Shown in pieces: positions 13,073-19,342 of a stretch of 19,342 bases of DNA (position 1 is the stretch's first letter; the number at the start of each line of letters is the position of its first letter). Location: the NCBI GenBank assembly GCA_964468405.1, contig CAYXTC010000010.1, forward strand, positions 1-19,342, in the 5' to 3' direction. The translations under genes and the position numbers were made by a program. This DNA is from CAYXTC01 sp964468405. Lineage in GTDB: Bacteria; Patescibacteriota; Minisyncoccia; Minisyncoccales; GWA2-38-27. Under the pieces are notes generated by a model. That model was given only the letters and a program-made list of their open reading frames with translations. It had not been told where the DNA came from and ran no database searches.

Positions 13073-14077
13073 TTATAATCTCTTGGCTATATAAGAGGCG
13101 AATTCTGCCAGTCGGCAGGAATAACCGAATTCATTATCGTACCAGGAAACTACCTTAACCAGATTTCCTTTTGCTTTTGTCTGGGGAAGGTCTACAACAG
13201 AAGAATAAGAATCTCCCACATAATCTTTGGAAACAAGGGGATCTTCCTCTACGCGGAATATGCCTTTAAAGTTGTCGTTCTCTGAGGCCTTCTTAAAACA
13301 GTCGTTTATTTCCTCATCAGAAGCCGCTTTCTTCAAGGTGACTACAAGATCAAGAAGCGACACGGTAGGAGTAGGAACCCTTACTGCAATGCCGTCTAAT
13401 TTCCCTTCCACTTCCGGAATAACCTGGCCTATGGCCTTGGCAGCCCCGGTGGTAGTAGGCACTATGTTCAGAGCGGCGGCTCTGGCCCGCCTTAAGTCTT
13501 TATGAGGAAGATCTAATATATTCTGATCGGTGGTATAGCTGTGAATAGTGGTCATAAAGCCGGTCTCTATGCCAAAGTTGTCGTTTAATATCTTAACCAC
13601 AGGAGCCAGACAATTGGTGGTGCAAGAACCCATATCAACCACTTCGTCTTTCCCCGGGTCAAACTTATCTGCGTTCACTCCCAAAACATAACTTGGAATT
13701 CCTTCTGATTTCCCGGGGGCTGAAATCACCACCTTTTTGGCCCCGGCTGTGATATGTTTTTTGGCGTCTTCTAACTTCCGGAATACGCCCGTGCACTCTA
13801 AAACAACATCTACTCCCAGATCTTTCCAGGGGAGTTTTTCCGGATCCTTTTCAGAGAGCACCTTAAACTTCTTTCCGTCAACAGTAATACTCTCTTGGTC
13901 GGCCTCAATCTCCTTCCCGTAGCGTCCGTACACAGAATCGTATTTTAATAAATGGGCTAAGGTTTCGTTGTCTGTAAGATCGTTAAGGGCCACTACCTCT
14001 ACTTCAGGGTCTTCAATCAAGCACCTGAAAGTAGAACGGCCTATTCTGCCAAACCCATTGATTGCAATTTTAACCAT
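13073..14077 (-). CDS. gap: Glyceraldehyde-3-phosphate dehydrogenase
   Basis: Oxidises and phosphorylates glyceraldehyde 3-phosphate to 1,3-bisphosphoglycerate with NAD reduction. The 334-residue protein shows the Rossmann motif INGFGRIGR at 6-14, the active-site Cys152 in SCTTNC, and His179. Asp33 in the ALNDLTD stretch, at the end of the second beta strand, is typical of NAD-specific rather than NADP-dependent enzymes. It lies 3 nt after the glutaredoxin gene and is the last gene of the redox-glycolysis operon. Its active cysteine is known in other organisms to be redox-sensitive, which gives some sense to the neighbouring glutaredoxin (inference). Confidence 0.97.
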   Translation of the reverse strand: MVKIAINGFGRIGRSTFRCLIEDPEVEVVALNDLTDNETLAHLLKYDSVYGRYGKEIEADQESITVDGKKFKVLSEKDPEKLPWKDLGVDVVLECTGVFRKLEDAKKHITAGAKKVVISAPGKSEGIPSYVLGVNADKFDPGKDEVVDMGSCTTNCLAPVVKILNDNFGIETGFMTTIHSYTTDQNILDLPHKDLRRARAAALNIVPTTTGAAKAIGQVIPEVEGKLDGIAVRVPTPTVSLLDLVVTLKKAASDEEINDCFKKASENDNFKGIFRVEEDPLVSKDYVGDSYSSVVDLPQTKAKGNLVKVVSWYDNEFGYSCRLAEFASYIAKRL

Positions 14078-14080
14078 AAA

Positions 14081-14314
14081 TTAATCTTGAATATTTAATA
14101 ATTCTTTGATTTTCTCCTTGTTGAAGCCTATAACGATTTGTCCGTTAATATCTACTACCGGCACTCCCATCTGACCGGACTTCTCTTTCATCTCTTCTAG
14201 GGCCTTAGGATCTTGGGAGACGTCTACTGCTTCAAACTCTATTCCCTTTTCTTTTAAGTACTCTTTCAATGTCTCACAATAGGGACACGAAGGCGTTGAA
14301 TATACTTTAACCAT
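14081..14314 (-). CDS. Glutaredoxin-like (NrdH type) thiol redox protein
   Basis: A 77-residue thioredoxin-fold protein with the dithiol active site CPYC at 10-13 and the cis-proline segment GVPVV near 54-58. It probably reduces disulfides or mixed disulfides in the cytoplasm. The small size and sequence fit both glutaredoxins and NrdH redoxins, the latter being reduced by thioredoxin reductase, one of which heads this operon. It is 2 nt after the DsbA-like gene and 3 nt before gap. Confidence 0.92.
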   Translation of the reverse strand: MVKVYSTPSCPYCETLKEYLKEKGIEFEAVDVSQDPKALEEMKEKSGQMGVPVVDINGQIVIGFNKEKIKELLNIQD

Positions 14315-14316
14315 AA

Positions 14317-15090
14317 TTATATCTGATCAACCAGGCTTTTAACCTGGTCGCATACGTTACTGGGCTTGTTATCTGTCAAACTACAAAGAAGAGCTGTTAA
14401 ATTGTCTTTTTCCTGCTCTTCTCCCCCAGTTTCTCCAGAACCCACTCTGTAATATTTGCATCCTATGACGAGGGTAGGAACGCCTCCTGAGCTGTACTTT
14501 TGAAATACCTCAGAATCTGTTTCCTGATCGTCCATGTTGTCATGAAAAGAAATTTCATCTCCGAACTTTTCTGCCACCTCTCTAACAACGGGGTGCTCCC
14601 AGCTACAGTGGGGACAACTCTCCGAGCCGAAAAAGTAGACCACAGGCGCTCCGTTTTCTTCACAAACGCTATCTTCTGATACAGAGAACTGTCCTATAGT
14701 GGTTCCTTCGCTTTTAGCCGCCAAGGGGGTCTCCGCCAAATTAACAACATCGGGAAAGAATAATTCCCCGTCTTTGGTGGCATAAGAAGTAATTTCTTGA
14801 TCTTGAATTGAAAACTTTATCCGGTAAAGCCCTTTTTCTTCTCCCACTTCAACTAAAGAGGCTTCTGCCTGCCCTCTTAAAATATTCTGATTCACAAAAT
14901 CTATTATTGTGGCGGCAGCCTGATCCGAAGGAAGGGTATTGGCCTGGTCTTCTTCTACCTTGCACTCTGTGACTTGGGTATAAACTAGGGCGCCTCCTAC
15001 TAAAACACCTGCTATAATAACGGCTAAAGGGACTATAATTTTATTCTGCATTTGTTTTTGTATTAGTTGTTTTTTATCGCTGATTAACAT
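14317..15090 (-). CDS. Membrane-anchored DsbA-like thioredoxin-fold protein
   Basis: An exported thiol oxidoreductase candidate. One signal-anchor helix lies at about residues 18-38. A linker domain (about 50-140) precedes a thioredoxin fold with the redox motif CPHC at 159-162, as in DsbA, and the cis-proline segment GGVPTLVIG at 202-210. Further cysteines at 143, 211, 236 and 247 could form structural disulfides. It would introduce or exchange disulfides in surface proteins. A second in-frame ATG at 15051 would remove 13 residues and leave MQNKIIV directly before the helix. Neither start has a clear Shine-Dalgarno sequence. It begins 9 nt after the apgM stop. Confidence 0.85.
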   Translation of the reverse strand: MLISDKKQLIQKQMQNKIIVPLAVIIAGVLVGGALVYTQVTECKVEEDQANTLPSDQAAATIIDFVNQNILRGQAEASLVEVGEEKGLYRIKFSIQDQEITSYATKDGELFFPDVVNLAETPLAAKSEGTTIGQFSVSEDSVCEENGAPVVYFFGSESCPHCSWEHPVVREVAEKFGDEISFHDNMDDQETDSEVFQKYSSGGVPTLVIGCKYYRVGSGETGGEEQEKDNLTALLCSLTDNKPSNVCDQVKSLVDQI

Positions 15091-15099
15091 TTTAGCAAA

Positions 15100-16281
15100 T
15101 CACTTCTCTTTTGCAAGTTGCATAATTTTGTCCATAACTTTTTCCTGGGGAAGAACACCAATGGCGCCCTTTGCGCATTCTTTCCCTGAAAAAGATTCGA
15201 TCTCATCTGCAATAGAACCATAAACAAGAAGGGGTGTGGGATCTTTGGAGTGGTCTTTTACCTCGCAAGGAGTGGAATGGTCCGCTGTCACCGCCCAGAC
15301 AATGTTTTTGTCTTGGGAAAGGACAGGAAGTTCCTTGTCGATCTTTTCTATAAAATCTCTTTTGCCTTCACAGTCTCCGTCGTGTCCCAAAATGTCTGTT
15401 GCCTTAATGTGGCAAAAAACAAAGTCGTATGTTTTCAAACACTCGTTAACTGAATTAAACTTACTCTTAATATTGGTATCGATTCCGGCCGTGGCCCCCT
15501 TTGGCTCGACTAAATCCATGCCCGCCAGCCTGGCCACTCCTTTATAGAGCCCTCCGCCTGCAACACAGCAACCCTTTATCCCGTATTTCTCTTCAAAGCC
15601 CCTTGTCTTCTTATAAACTCCAGCACCTCTTACTAAAAGATAATTAGCAGGAAGCTCTCTCTCTTTATTAAAGGAATGTTCTTTTAAAATCTGATGGGCT
15701 TTTTCAATAAACTTATTCAGAACCTGAGCAGTAAACTCCCCTTCCTTTGAAGTTGGATTTACTTCCTTAACTTTAACTCCTGGTTTTTTAGGGTCGTTCT
15801 TTTCCACCTTGTCGGAAAGTTCCTTTCCTCTCATTACGAGAGCCGCCCTGTGGCTGAGAGAGTCTTTAATTAAAAACTGAACTCCGTCGATTTCGATTCC
15901 GGAGAGGGCCTCAACCAAAGGCTTTTTCCCTTTAATCCTTCCGGCTCTTCTGTCTTTAATAACCAAATCCCGATCCACTGTGGCAAAATTCGCTCTAAAG
16001 GCGAGATCCCCTTCTTCTAATTCCATGCCGCATCCTGCTGCCTCATAAGGACCTCTTCCCAGAAAGCTTTCTTTAAGACCCAACAAGGCAATATGGGTAC
16101 CCTCTGAGGTGGGTTTTTTCTCAAAGGGAAATTGAAAAACCTCAACTAGGCCGCAAACACCCTGCTCCGCCCACTTATCAAGATTAGGGGTAGCAGCGGC
16201 CTCAAGGGGAGTTTTGCCCCCCAAAGAGGAAACGGGCCTGTCCCCCAACCCGTCTATAACCGTTAAAACTATTTTTTTCAT
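15100..16281 (-). CDS. apgM: 2,3-bisphosphoglycerate-independent phosphoglycerate mutase, archaeal type
   Basis: Interconverts 3- and 2-phosphoglycerate without a bisphosphoglycerate cofactor, using two metal ions of the alkaline phosphatase superfamily. The 393-residue protein matches the short archaeal-type form (about 400 residues), not GpmI of about 510. Visible motifs are the N-terminal metal-binding IDGLGDRP with Asp9, the nucleophile-bearing PTSEGTHIALLG near 57-68, KATDILGHDGD, and TADHSTP. It follows enolase with 104 nt between them, a segment that holds a small overlapping reading frame and an inverted repeat, and is followed by the DsbA-like gene after 9 nt. It stops with TGA. Confidence 0.93.
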   Translation of the reverse strand: MKKIVLTVIDGLGDRPVSSLGGKTPLEAAATPNLDKWAEQGVCGLVEVFQFPFEKKPTSEGTHIALLGLKESFLGRGPYEAAGCGMELEEGDLAFRANFATVDRDLVIKDRRAGRIKGKKPLVEALSGIEIDGVQFLIKDSLSHRAALVMRGKELSDKVEKNDPKKPGVKVKEVNPTSKEGEFTAQVLNKFIEKAHQILKEHSFNKERELPANYLLVRGAGVYKKTRGFEEKYGIKGCCVAGGGLYKGVARLAGMDLVEPKGATAGIDTNIKSKFNSVNECLKTYDFVFCHIKATDILGHDGDCEGKRDFIEKIDKELPVLSQDKNIVWAVTADHSTPCEVKDHSKDPTPLLVYGSIADEIESFSGKECAKGAIGVLPQEKVMDKIMQLAKEK

Positions 16282-16287
16282 AATTTC

Positions 16288-16389
16288 TTAAATTATGGCA
16301 ATTACCCTGTGTAGGAAAATAGGAGCGGGAGCGACGTAAGAAACCGAGAGGTTTCTTAATCTGGGGGTCGGGGCAATTGCCTTTTTCAT
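16288..16389 (-). CDS. Possible 33-codon ORF, or structured mRNA spacer, between eno and apgM
   Basis: An ATG overlaps the enolase stop as ATGA and opens a frame of 33 codons, starting MKKAIAPTPRLRN and ending in VIAII, whose TAA lies 6 nt before the apgM ATG. The fit between neighbours looks like normal operon coupling. The same DNA is also a strong imperfect inverted repeat: GGCAATT (16297-16303) with AATTGCC (16375-16381), CGAC/GTCG inside, and the 8-bp AAGAAACC/GGTTTCTT hairpin with a GAGA loop (16338-16357). The structure may be the real feature and the frame a by-product. No homologue is known to me. Confidence 0.35.
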   Translation of the reverse strand: MKKAIAPTPRLRNLSVSYVAPAPIFLHRVIAII

Positions 16390-17573
16390 AGACTATCTAT
16401 TTCCAAAAGCCTGTTGTACTTGGCAACTCTTTCCCCTCTTGCCGGAGCCCCTGATTTAATAAAGTCGGCTCCGATTCCTACGGCCAAATCCGCGATAAAG
16501 TCATCGCAGGTCTCCCCGGACCTATGAGAAACCATAACCTTCCAGTTATAGTCTTTTGCCAAATCAAAGGCCTCTACTGCCTCAGACAAGGTTCCTATCT
16601 GATTAGGCTTTAAGAGAAGCCCGGAGCAATAATCTTCGGCTTTTTTAATCCTCTCTGTGTTGGTAGTGGTTAAGTCGTCCCCGATGACAAGAAGATTATC
16701 TCCTATTTTATCTTTTAACATCTGCCATCCCTCCCAGTCATCCTCTGCAAAGGGGTCTTCCAGGGAGATAATGGGATAATTGTCTAAAAGTTCTTGGTAA
16801 AAAGAGAGTAGTCCTTCTTTGGTAAAAACCGTCCCTTGCAAATAGTATTTCCCTTTTTTGTAGAACTGGCTGGCAGCGCAGTCTAGAGCTATATCGGCCT
16901 TGACGCCTGTTCTCTTAATAGAAGTTACAATAATATCAAGAGCCTCTTGTGAAGAGGCAACAGGAGGGACAAACCCTCCTTCGTCTCCAATATTCACAGC
17001 CCCCACGCCGTAGGCTTCTTTTAACAACTGTTTTAGGTTCTGGTATATAGCAGAACCTGCTTTAATCTTTTCTGAAACGCTTTCTCCTTCAGGAACCACC
17101 ATAAACTCTTGGATCTCCAAGCCGCCTCCCGCATGAACTCCTCCGTTGATAATATTAAAAGCAGGACTAATATTAAGATTAGCCTCTTCCTGAAAGCTCT
17201 CTTTTATATAGTTATAAAGGGGTTTTCTCTCAGAGGCAGCTCCCGCCCGGCATACAGCAAAAGAAACGGGCAGAATAGCGTTCGCTCCCAGGCTTGACTT
17301 ATCTCCCAGCCCGTCCAGCCCTATTAATAATTCGTCTATGCCTTTTTGGTCTTCAACATCTTCGCCCTTCAACTCGGGAGCAATTTTGTCTTCAATATTA
17401 AAAATGGCAGTTTGAGTTTTAACCTCTACTGCCTCATGTTTTCCGGTAGAAGCACCGGAAGGAGCTGAGGCCGCAAAAATCCCTCTTTCTGTTTCCAAAC
17501 TGACCTTAACCGCTGTTTCGCCCCTGGAGTTTAATATCTCTCGGGCTGTAATTTTCTGAATCTTGTCTCCCAT
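16386..17573 (-). CDS. eno: Enolase
   Basis: Magnesium-dependent dehydration of 2-phosphoglycerate to PEP. Motifs in order: ILNSRGE near 13, the mobile loop SGASTGKHE at 39-47, NGGVHAGG near 146, GDEGGF, SLEDPFAEDDW, LLKPNQIGTLSE with the catalytic Lys, SHRSGETCDDFIADLAV, and GAPARGERVAKYNRLLEI near the end. At 395 residues it is a little shorter than the usual 410-430. The start overlaps the trxB stop by one base (TAATG), and the TGA stop overlaps a small reading frame. Confidence 0.97.
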   Translation of the reverse strand: MGDKIQKITAREILNSRGETAVKVSLETERGIFAASAPSGASTGKHEAVEVKTQTAIFNIEDKIAPELKGEDVEDQKGIDELLIGLDGLGDKSSLGANAILPVSFAVCRAGAASERKPLYNYIKESFQEEANLNISPAFNIINGGVHAGGGLEIQEFMVVPEGESVSEKIKAGSAIYQNLKQLLKEAYGVGAVNIGDEGGFVPPVASSQEALDIIVTSIKRTGVKADIALDCAASQFYKKGKYYLQGTVFTKEGLLSFYQELLDNYPIISLEDPFAEDDWEGWQMLKDKIGDNLLVIGDDLTTTNTERIKKAEDYCSGLLLKPNQIGTLSEAVEAFDLAKDYNWKVMVSHRSGETCDDFIADLAVGIGADFIKSGAPARGERVAKYNRLLEIDSL

Positions 17574-18493
17574 TATTTTATATCCTGTAAATAGTTATAG
17601 GAAGACAGGGCCGCCTTGGCTCCCTCGCCTGCTGCAGTTACTATTTGCTTGAACTTGCCGGAGTTGGCGTCTCCCACAGCATAAAGCCCCGGGGTCTTGG
17701 TCCGGCAGGTCTCATATTCCACCTTGATTTCGTCCCTTTCGTCGAACTCGACAAGCCCTTTTACAAAAGCCGTAGCCGGCTGATATCCAATTTCTACAAA
17801 CACCCCTTTCACAGGAATCTCTTTTTTCTCTTTTGTTTTTGTATCCTGGTAAGTAATAGATTCTACAAAATCCTTCCCTTCTATCTTTTTCAACTGGGCA
17901 TTGGTTATTAGTTTGCATTTTCCTGTTTTAGACACCCTCTCTTGGTTGTCCTTGTCTGCCTGGGCTTTCCCGCCATATTCTAAAATATATATCTTATTAA
18001 CATAGTTGGCTAAAAAGATTGCGGTCTCAAATCCGGAGTTCCCTCCTCCGATAACAGCCACATCCTTGTCCCGGAACATGGGACCGTCGCATATCGCACA
18101 ATAACTTACCCCCTTGCCAACAAATTCCTTCTCCCCTGGCGCCTCCAGAGGACGAGGGTCAGACCCTGAAGCCACAATTACAGAATAAGACTTAAACTTC
18201 TCTTTATCGGCGGTGGTGACTATAAATTCTTTTCCTTCCTTTTCTACATTCACAACCTCTCCCCTTTTTTGTTCAATATCTTGAACTTCCATATGCTCTT
18301 TAAACTTCTCGACCAAATCCTGTCCCGGAATACTCTTAAAGCCAGGATAGTTTTCAATATCTACCGCCTTCACCGCCATGTGCCCTCCAAAACCTTTAGT
18401 TATGAGAAGAATATTCATTCCCTGCCTTCCGGCGTATATACCGGCTGTCATGCCGGCAGGACCTCCTCCTATAATAATTAAGTCATAAGTCAT
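17573..18493 (-). CDS. trxB: Thioredoxin reductase-like flavoprotein
   Basis: An FAD-dependent reductase of 306 residues. The FAD-binding motif GGGPAG is at 9-14, the redox-active pair Cys132 and Cys135 in CAICDG, the nucleotide-binding GGGNSGFE at 149-156, and the C-terminal FAD motif YAVGDAN. The strand after the second nucleotide motif reads IYILEYGGKAQAD. It lacks the HRR-type basic residues that bind the 2'-phosphate of NADPH in classical TrxB and has Glu172 instead, as in the NADH-dependent AhpF. NADH use is therefore likely. It heads the redox-glycolysis operon. Its TATAAT box ends only 8 bp before the ATG, so the mRNA should be leaderless. Confidence 0.93.
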   Translation of the reverse strand: MTYDLIIIGGGPAGMTAGIYAGRQGMNILLITKGFGGHMAVKAVDIENYPGFKSIPGQDLVEKFKEHMEVQDIEQKRGEVVNVEKEGKEFIVTTADKEKFKSYSVIVASGSDPRPLEAPGEKEFVGKGVSYCAICDGPMFRDKDVAVIGGGNSGFETAIFLANYVNKIYILEYGGKAQADKDNQERVSKTGKCKLITNAQLKKIEGKDFVESITYQDTKTKEKKEIPVKGVFVEIGYQPATAFVKGLVEFDERDEIKVEYETCRTKTPGLYAVGDANSGKFKQIVTAAGEGAKAALSSYNYLQDIK

Positions 18494-18501
18494 ATTTCTT
18501 T

Positions 18502-18530
18502 ATTATACATCTTTAAAAACGAAGAAACAA
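18502..18530 (-). promoter_or_regulatory. trxB operon promoter, leaderless type
   Basis: TTGTTT (18530-18525), 17 bp, TATAAT (18507-18502) on the minus strand. With usual spacing the start site falls at about 18495, 0-2 nt before the ATG at 18493. Confidence 0.6.
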
Positions 18531-18538
18531 TAATACTA

Positions 18539-18566
18539 TTGACAAACAATATAAATATGATATATT
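18539..18566 (+). promoter_or_regulatory. Promoter of the two-helix membrane protein gene
   Basis: A perfect TTGACA (18539-18544), 16 bp, TATATT (18561-18566). The start site is near 18573, leaving about 33 nt of leader with a ribosome binding site AAGGAG at 18593-18598. Its -35 box is 8 bp from that of the divergent trxB promoter. Confidence 0.7.
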
Positions 18567-18605
18567 AATAAAAGTTCTTTTTAAAACTAACTAAGGAGAC
18601 ACGAA

Positions 18606-18830
18606 ATGATCGGCGAAAAGACAATGTTCTTTCTTTTGGCTTTCCTGACAGTAGGAGCGATAGTCTTCGTCTATCTGCTCCACGCGATGGTGCCTGAATT
18701 TTTCTCCCCCCAGGCAGAGGGAGAAAGACCGGGAGAAGCAAACTTTATCTTCCTCCTGATTATCATCATCACCGCAGTCTCAACAGTCTGCCAGGGGATC
18801 CGATCTTTCCGTAAAAAGCCCAAATCCTAA
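18606..18830 (+). CDS. Small two-helix membrane protein, hypothetical
   Basis: A 74-residue protein with two predicted membrane helices, at about residues 7-27 and 46-63, joined by a polar loop with PQAEGERPGEAN, and ending in a short basic tail (RSFRKKPKS). A basic tail at the cytoplasmic side would place both ends inside. I recognise no family. It is a single-gene unit with a consensus promoter, a strong AAGGAG site 7 nt before the ATG and its own terminator. This is the only gene in the window with a classical Shine-Dalgarno site at ideal spacing, which points to efficient, independently controlled expression. Confidence 0.8.
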   Translation: MIGEKTMFFLLAFLTVGAIVFVYLLHAMVPEFFSPQAEGERPGEANFIFLLIIIITAVSTVCQGIRSFRKKPKS

Positions 18831-18836
18831 AACACA

Positions 18837-18865
18837 AAGTCCCGCTCAAAAGCGGGACTTTTCTA
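18837..18865. terminator. Bidirectional terminator between convergent genes
   Basis: The 10-bp hairpin AAGTCCCGCT (18837-18846) and AGCGGGACTT (18851-18860), loop CAAA, is followed by TTCTATT on the plus strand and by TGTGTTTT on the minus strand. It ends the small membrane protein gene and probably the dehydrogenase gene. Confidence 0.75.
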
Positions 18866-18878
18866 TTACTTAAATTCC

Positions 18879-19342
18879 CTAGACAGAAAGCCATCCTCCG
18901 TCTACCACTAGAGTAGATCCTGTAACATAAGAAGCGTCGTCTGAGGCTAAAAACAGCACCGCTTTGGCTATTTCCTCAGGTTTCCCCACCCTATGCATGG
19001 GCACCCTTGCTAAAATGGCTTTTTCCTGATCAGGGTCCTGCTTTATGGGATCTATCATAGGCGTTTCAATAACACCCGGAGAAATAGCATTAACCCGGAT
19101 ATTATGCTCTGCCAACTCCCCCGCCAATTCCTCTGTCATGGCAACAATACCTCCTTTGGAAGCGCAGTAATGGGCAAGGTTAGCAAACCCTACACCCACC
19201 TGGCCCATAGCCACGGAAGCAATATTAACTATAGCGCCTGATTTTTGGTCTGCCATCACCTTTGCTGCAGCCTGGCTGCACAAAAAGTATCCTTTTAAAT
19301 TAATATCAATGGTTTTGTCCCAGTCTTCTTCTGTCATTTCAA
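18879..19342 (-). CDS. Short-chain dehydrogenase/reductase, 5' end outside the window
   Basis: The last 154 or so codons of a classical SDR enzyme of the FabG/glucose dehydrogenase type. Visible are the helix with the catalytic Asn (INLKGYF), the catalytic Ser in VNIASVAMG, the YxxxK pair in HYCASKGG, NAISPGVIETPM after the active site, and the C-terminal GSTLVVDGG. The N-terminal cofactor motif lies beyond position 19342, so cofactor choice cannot be judged. An ATG at 19337 is in frame but internal, since the frame stays open to the window edge and the Rossmann motif is needed. The substrate is unknown. Confidence 0.9.
   Translation of the reverse strand, partial: EMTEEDWDKTIDINLKGYFLCSQAAAKVMADQKSGAIVNIASVAMGQVGVGFANLAHYCASKGGIVAMTEELAGELAEHNIRVNAISPGVIETPMIDPIKQDPDQEKAILARVPMHRVGKPEEIAKAVLFLASDDASYVTGSTLVVDGGWLSV

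Noticed and set aside
1..19342. CRISPR arrays, insertion sequences, prophage or toxin-antitoxin genes
   Set aside because: No regularly spaced repeats, transposase, integrase or typical toxin/antitoxin pair is present. The window is housekeeping in character.

Overview
The window looks like a piece of a small, streamlined bacterial genome, most probably Candidate Phyla Radiation (Patescibacteria, perhaps Parcubacteria). That placement is inference from gene content and style: almost no spare DNA, stop/start overlaps of the ATGA and TAATG kind, a short EF-Ts, an archaeal-type phosphoglycerate mutase, PduL plus acetate kinase for acetate formation, and promoters whose -10 boxes lie so close to start codons that several mRNAs should be nearly leaderless. 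TAA, TAG and TGA all end genes, so there is no sign of UGA recoding.

Layout. Positions 1-230 hold no gene I can call. They hold two hairpin terminators and a strong leftward promoter that would make a short structured RNA or a regulated leader. Positions 235-1905 (minus) are a translation operon: rpsB, tsf, a one-helix membrane protein, then tRNA-Thr(UGU), whose first base directly follows the preceding stop codon. Divergently, rpmE and prfA run on the plus strand (2018-3319). Positions 3325-5643 (minus) carry a mono-cluster ferredoxin, ribosomal protein L25 and a secreted coiled-coil lytic transglycosylase. At 5694-6149 is a membrane-anchored six-cysteine protein with its own promoter.

Positions 6167-12511 (minus) are a tightly coupled six-gene carbon operon: pduL, ackA, a degenerate receiver/zinc-ribbon regulator, PEP synthase, a PfkB-type sugar kinase and class II aldolase. 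Positions 13073-18493 (minus) combine lower glycolysis with thiol redox: thioredoxin reductase, enolase, phosphoglycerate mutase, a membrane DsbA-like protein, glutaredoxin and GAPDH. Together the two blocks cover hexose bisphosphate to triose phosphate, GAPDH, phosphoglycerate mutase, enolase, PEP/pyruvate interconversion and acetyl-CoA to acetate. Triose phosphate isomerase, phosphoglycerate kinase and pyruvate kinase are not in this window.

The most unusual element lies between these two blocks. A plus-strand, GC-rich RNA of about 385 nt (about 12682-13066) has its own sigma70-type promoter, a 10-bp helix joining its two ends, several internal hairpins and a strong terminator. I see none of the hallmark motifs of RNase P RNA, tmRNA, SRP RNA or a tRNA in it. 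The right end holds a two-helix membrane protein with the clearest promoter and ribosome binding site of the window, and a short-chain dehydrogenase cut by the window edge.
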